Part shown: piece after piece, positions 5,106 through 6,093 of the stretch
Layout: every line of letters begins with the position of its first letter
How positions within the stretch are numbered: position 1 is the first letter of the stretch
DNA from: CAZHOV01 sp964534315
Lineage (GTDB): Bacteria > Bacteroidota > Bacteroidia > Chitinophagales > Saprospiraceae
Reading direction: 5' to 3'
DNA length: 6,093 bases
Assembly (NCBI GenBank): GCA_964534315.1
Contig: CAZHOV010000239.1
Location: 1 to 6,093 of the forward strand
Translations under genes and position numbers: made by a program
The notes under the pieces: generated by a model
What the model was told of the DNA's origin: nothing
What the model saw: only the letters and a program-made list of their open reading frames with translations
The model's database searches: none

Positions 5106-6023
5106 ATGAATAACGGTATGCATAAATGTTCCAAAATCGTAACGGCAGGTTGCAGCCTGATCTTGTTTTTAATGCCCCTGCTGGTCGGTGCGCAAACTAC
5201 CCTCCAAGTCGTTACAAAAACCATTGAAAAAAACTTCACTTATCGAGAAGGAATTAACCTCAACATAAAAGGAGAAAAAGCAGTCGTTGAAGTCCGATCC
5301 TGGGAAAAAGACGAGATAAAGGTTGTGTTAGACCTGATTGCCAGGCATCCGGAAAAAAAACAGGCCGAGATTGACCTGGAAAAACTAGAATACTACTTAG
5401 ATGATTTTGACAATATGGTCGTCCTCCAAAATACTATTCAGAAAGACAACGAAAACTATCCGGTCTCTAACCTAAAAGCCTATTATAGCATTTACCTGCC
5501 CCCACAATGCCCGGTATTTGTCGAAAATAATTACGGCAAGATCAATATACGGGATCTGATGAACCAACTCAAGATCGACAGTGAGTTTTGCAAAATCCAC
5601 CTGGATCGCCTCACCGGCGATATCTGGATCGACACGCAATTCGGAGATATTGAAGGCCACGATTTAGACGGACAAGTTACCATTAATTCACACCGCTCCG
5701 ACATCACGCTTTACGAAGCAAAAGGCTCTTATGATATCAACGCTAACTATGCCCTCATCCGCATCTTTGCCGACGAGAGCCTGGTAAATTTGGACATCGC
5801 AGCGGAGAAATCCGATGTCCAGTTCTTCCACACGGCTCCGGCCTCTCAAAGCTACACGCTCGTTGCCCAATACGGTGGCATCTCCACGCCTCCCAATATG
5901 AACCTCAACTGGCTCGAAAATTCCGACCAAATGAAACGCGCCCAATACCGCCCAACCAGAGAAATGACCGGCGTCAGCGTCAATATCCAAGTCTCCTTCG
6001 GAACGATTAAGGTAGACAGGTAA
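5106..6023 (+). CDS. Exported DUF4097-like beta-repeat protein
   Basis: A 305-residue secreted or periplasmic protein. Residues 1-29 form a signal peptide: a short basic start (HKCSK), a hydrophobic core (AGCSLILFLMPLLV), and a probable signal peptidase I site after VGA, leaving Gln30 as first mature residue. The mature chain is a run of short beta strands in the style of DUF4097 'putative adhesin' domains. NIKGEKAVVEVRSWEKDEIKV (53-73) matches the usual opening. YYSIYLPPQCPVFVENNYGKINIRDL (126-151) carries the proline-plus-yG signature, followed by turns at GDIWI (171-175), FGDIEG (179-184), SDITLYEAKG (198-207) and SFGTIKV (297-303). No catalytic residues stand out. Start: ATG 5106, with ATG 5118 (Met5) as an alternative that still keeps the signal peptide. 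Its position behind a sigma/anti-sigma pair suggests it is a regulon member or part of the envelope-sensing unit; this is inferred only from adjacency. Confidence 0.8.
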   Translation: MNNGMHKCSKIVTAGCSLILFLMPLLVGAQTTLQVVTKTIEKNFTYREGINLNIKGEKAVVEVRSWEKDEIKVVLDLIARHPEKKQAEIDLEKLEYYLDDFDNMVVLQNTIQKDNENYPVSNLKAYYSIYLPPQCPVFVENNYGKINIRDLMNQLKIDSEFCKIHLDRLTGDIWIDTQFGDIEGHDLDGQVTINSHRSDITLYEAKGSYDINANYALIRIFADESLVNLDIAAEKSDVQFFHTAPASQSYTLVAQYGGISTPPNMNLNWLENSDQMKRAQYRPTREMTGVSVNIQVSFGTIKVDR

Positions 6024-6024
6024 A

Positions 6025-6093
6025 GAGGTATCGAGGTATCGAGGTGTCGAGGTATCGAGGTGTCGAGGTGTCGAGGTATCGAGGTGTCGAGGT
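6025..6093. repeat. Octamer tandem array (GAGGTATC/GAGGTGTC), running off the window
   Basis: Eight complete 8-bp units plus a partial GAGGT start 1 bp after the stop codon at 6021-6023. The two variants differ only at the sixth base, in the order A, A, G, A, G, G, A, G. The near-perfect conservation and two-allele mosaic suggest active expansion by slippage or conversion. The full length is unknown because the window ends inside it. Confidence 0.92.

Noticed and set aside
5106..5195. Lipoprotein signal (Cys16) in the DUF4097-like protein
   Set aside because: Cys16 lies at the start of the hydrophobic core rather than after it; the signal peptidase I site VGA before Gln30 fits better.

Overview
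The window looks like chromosomal DNA of a Bacteroidota bacterium, probably from the Saprospiraceae/Lewinellaceae side of the phylum. This is inferred from several traits: translation starts lack a well-placed Shine-Dalgarno sequence and sit behind A/T-rich leaders, PurC is the long form, there is a DUF6263-type lipoprotein, an ECF sigma/anti-sigma pair of Bacteroidota style is present, and the intergenic spaces hold degenerate 7- and 8-bp tandem repeats. No rRNA, tRNA, CRISPR array or transposase gene is visible.

Layout. Positions 1-145 are a leader with a short octamer array. Positions 146-1345 (+) encode a LYS1/alanine-dehydrogenase-like NAD(P)-dependent oxidoreductase. It converges on purC (1387-2334, -) across a 41-bp gap filled by degenerate heptamers. 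PurC diverges from a DUF6263-like lipoprotein gene (2438-3352, +) across a 103-bp A/T-rich promoter region. A 509-bp non-coding stretch (3353-3861) follows and is the most unusual part of the window. It holds an 11-unit heptamer array, a REP-like hairpin, a 163-bp inverted REP doublet resembling a REPIN/MITE with a branched-structure core, a perfect 27-bp hairpin with a 3-nt loop, and a second heptamer array in opposite orientation. Then comes a likely co-directional cluster: an ECF-type sigma factor (3862-4392), a single-pass membrane protein placed as its anti-sigma factor (4440-5015), and an exported DUF4097-like beta-repeat protein (5106-6023). The window ends inside an octamer array (6025-6093).

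How the genes fit together. The dehydrogenase and PurC are metabolic genes (lysine/saccharopine-type amino-acid oxidoreduction and purine synthesis) with no evident functional link. The last three genes form a plausible envelope-signalling unit: cytoplasmic sigma factor, membrane-bound regulator with a duplicated 30-residue motif, and secreted beta-rich protein as target or sensor partner. The strongest candidates for something little described are the composite repeat island at 3353-3861 and the recurrence of 7/8-bp degenerate arrays close behind stop codons (and once ahead of a gene).
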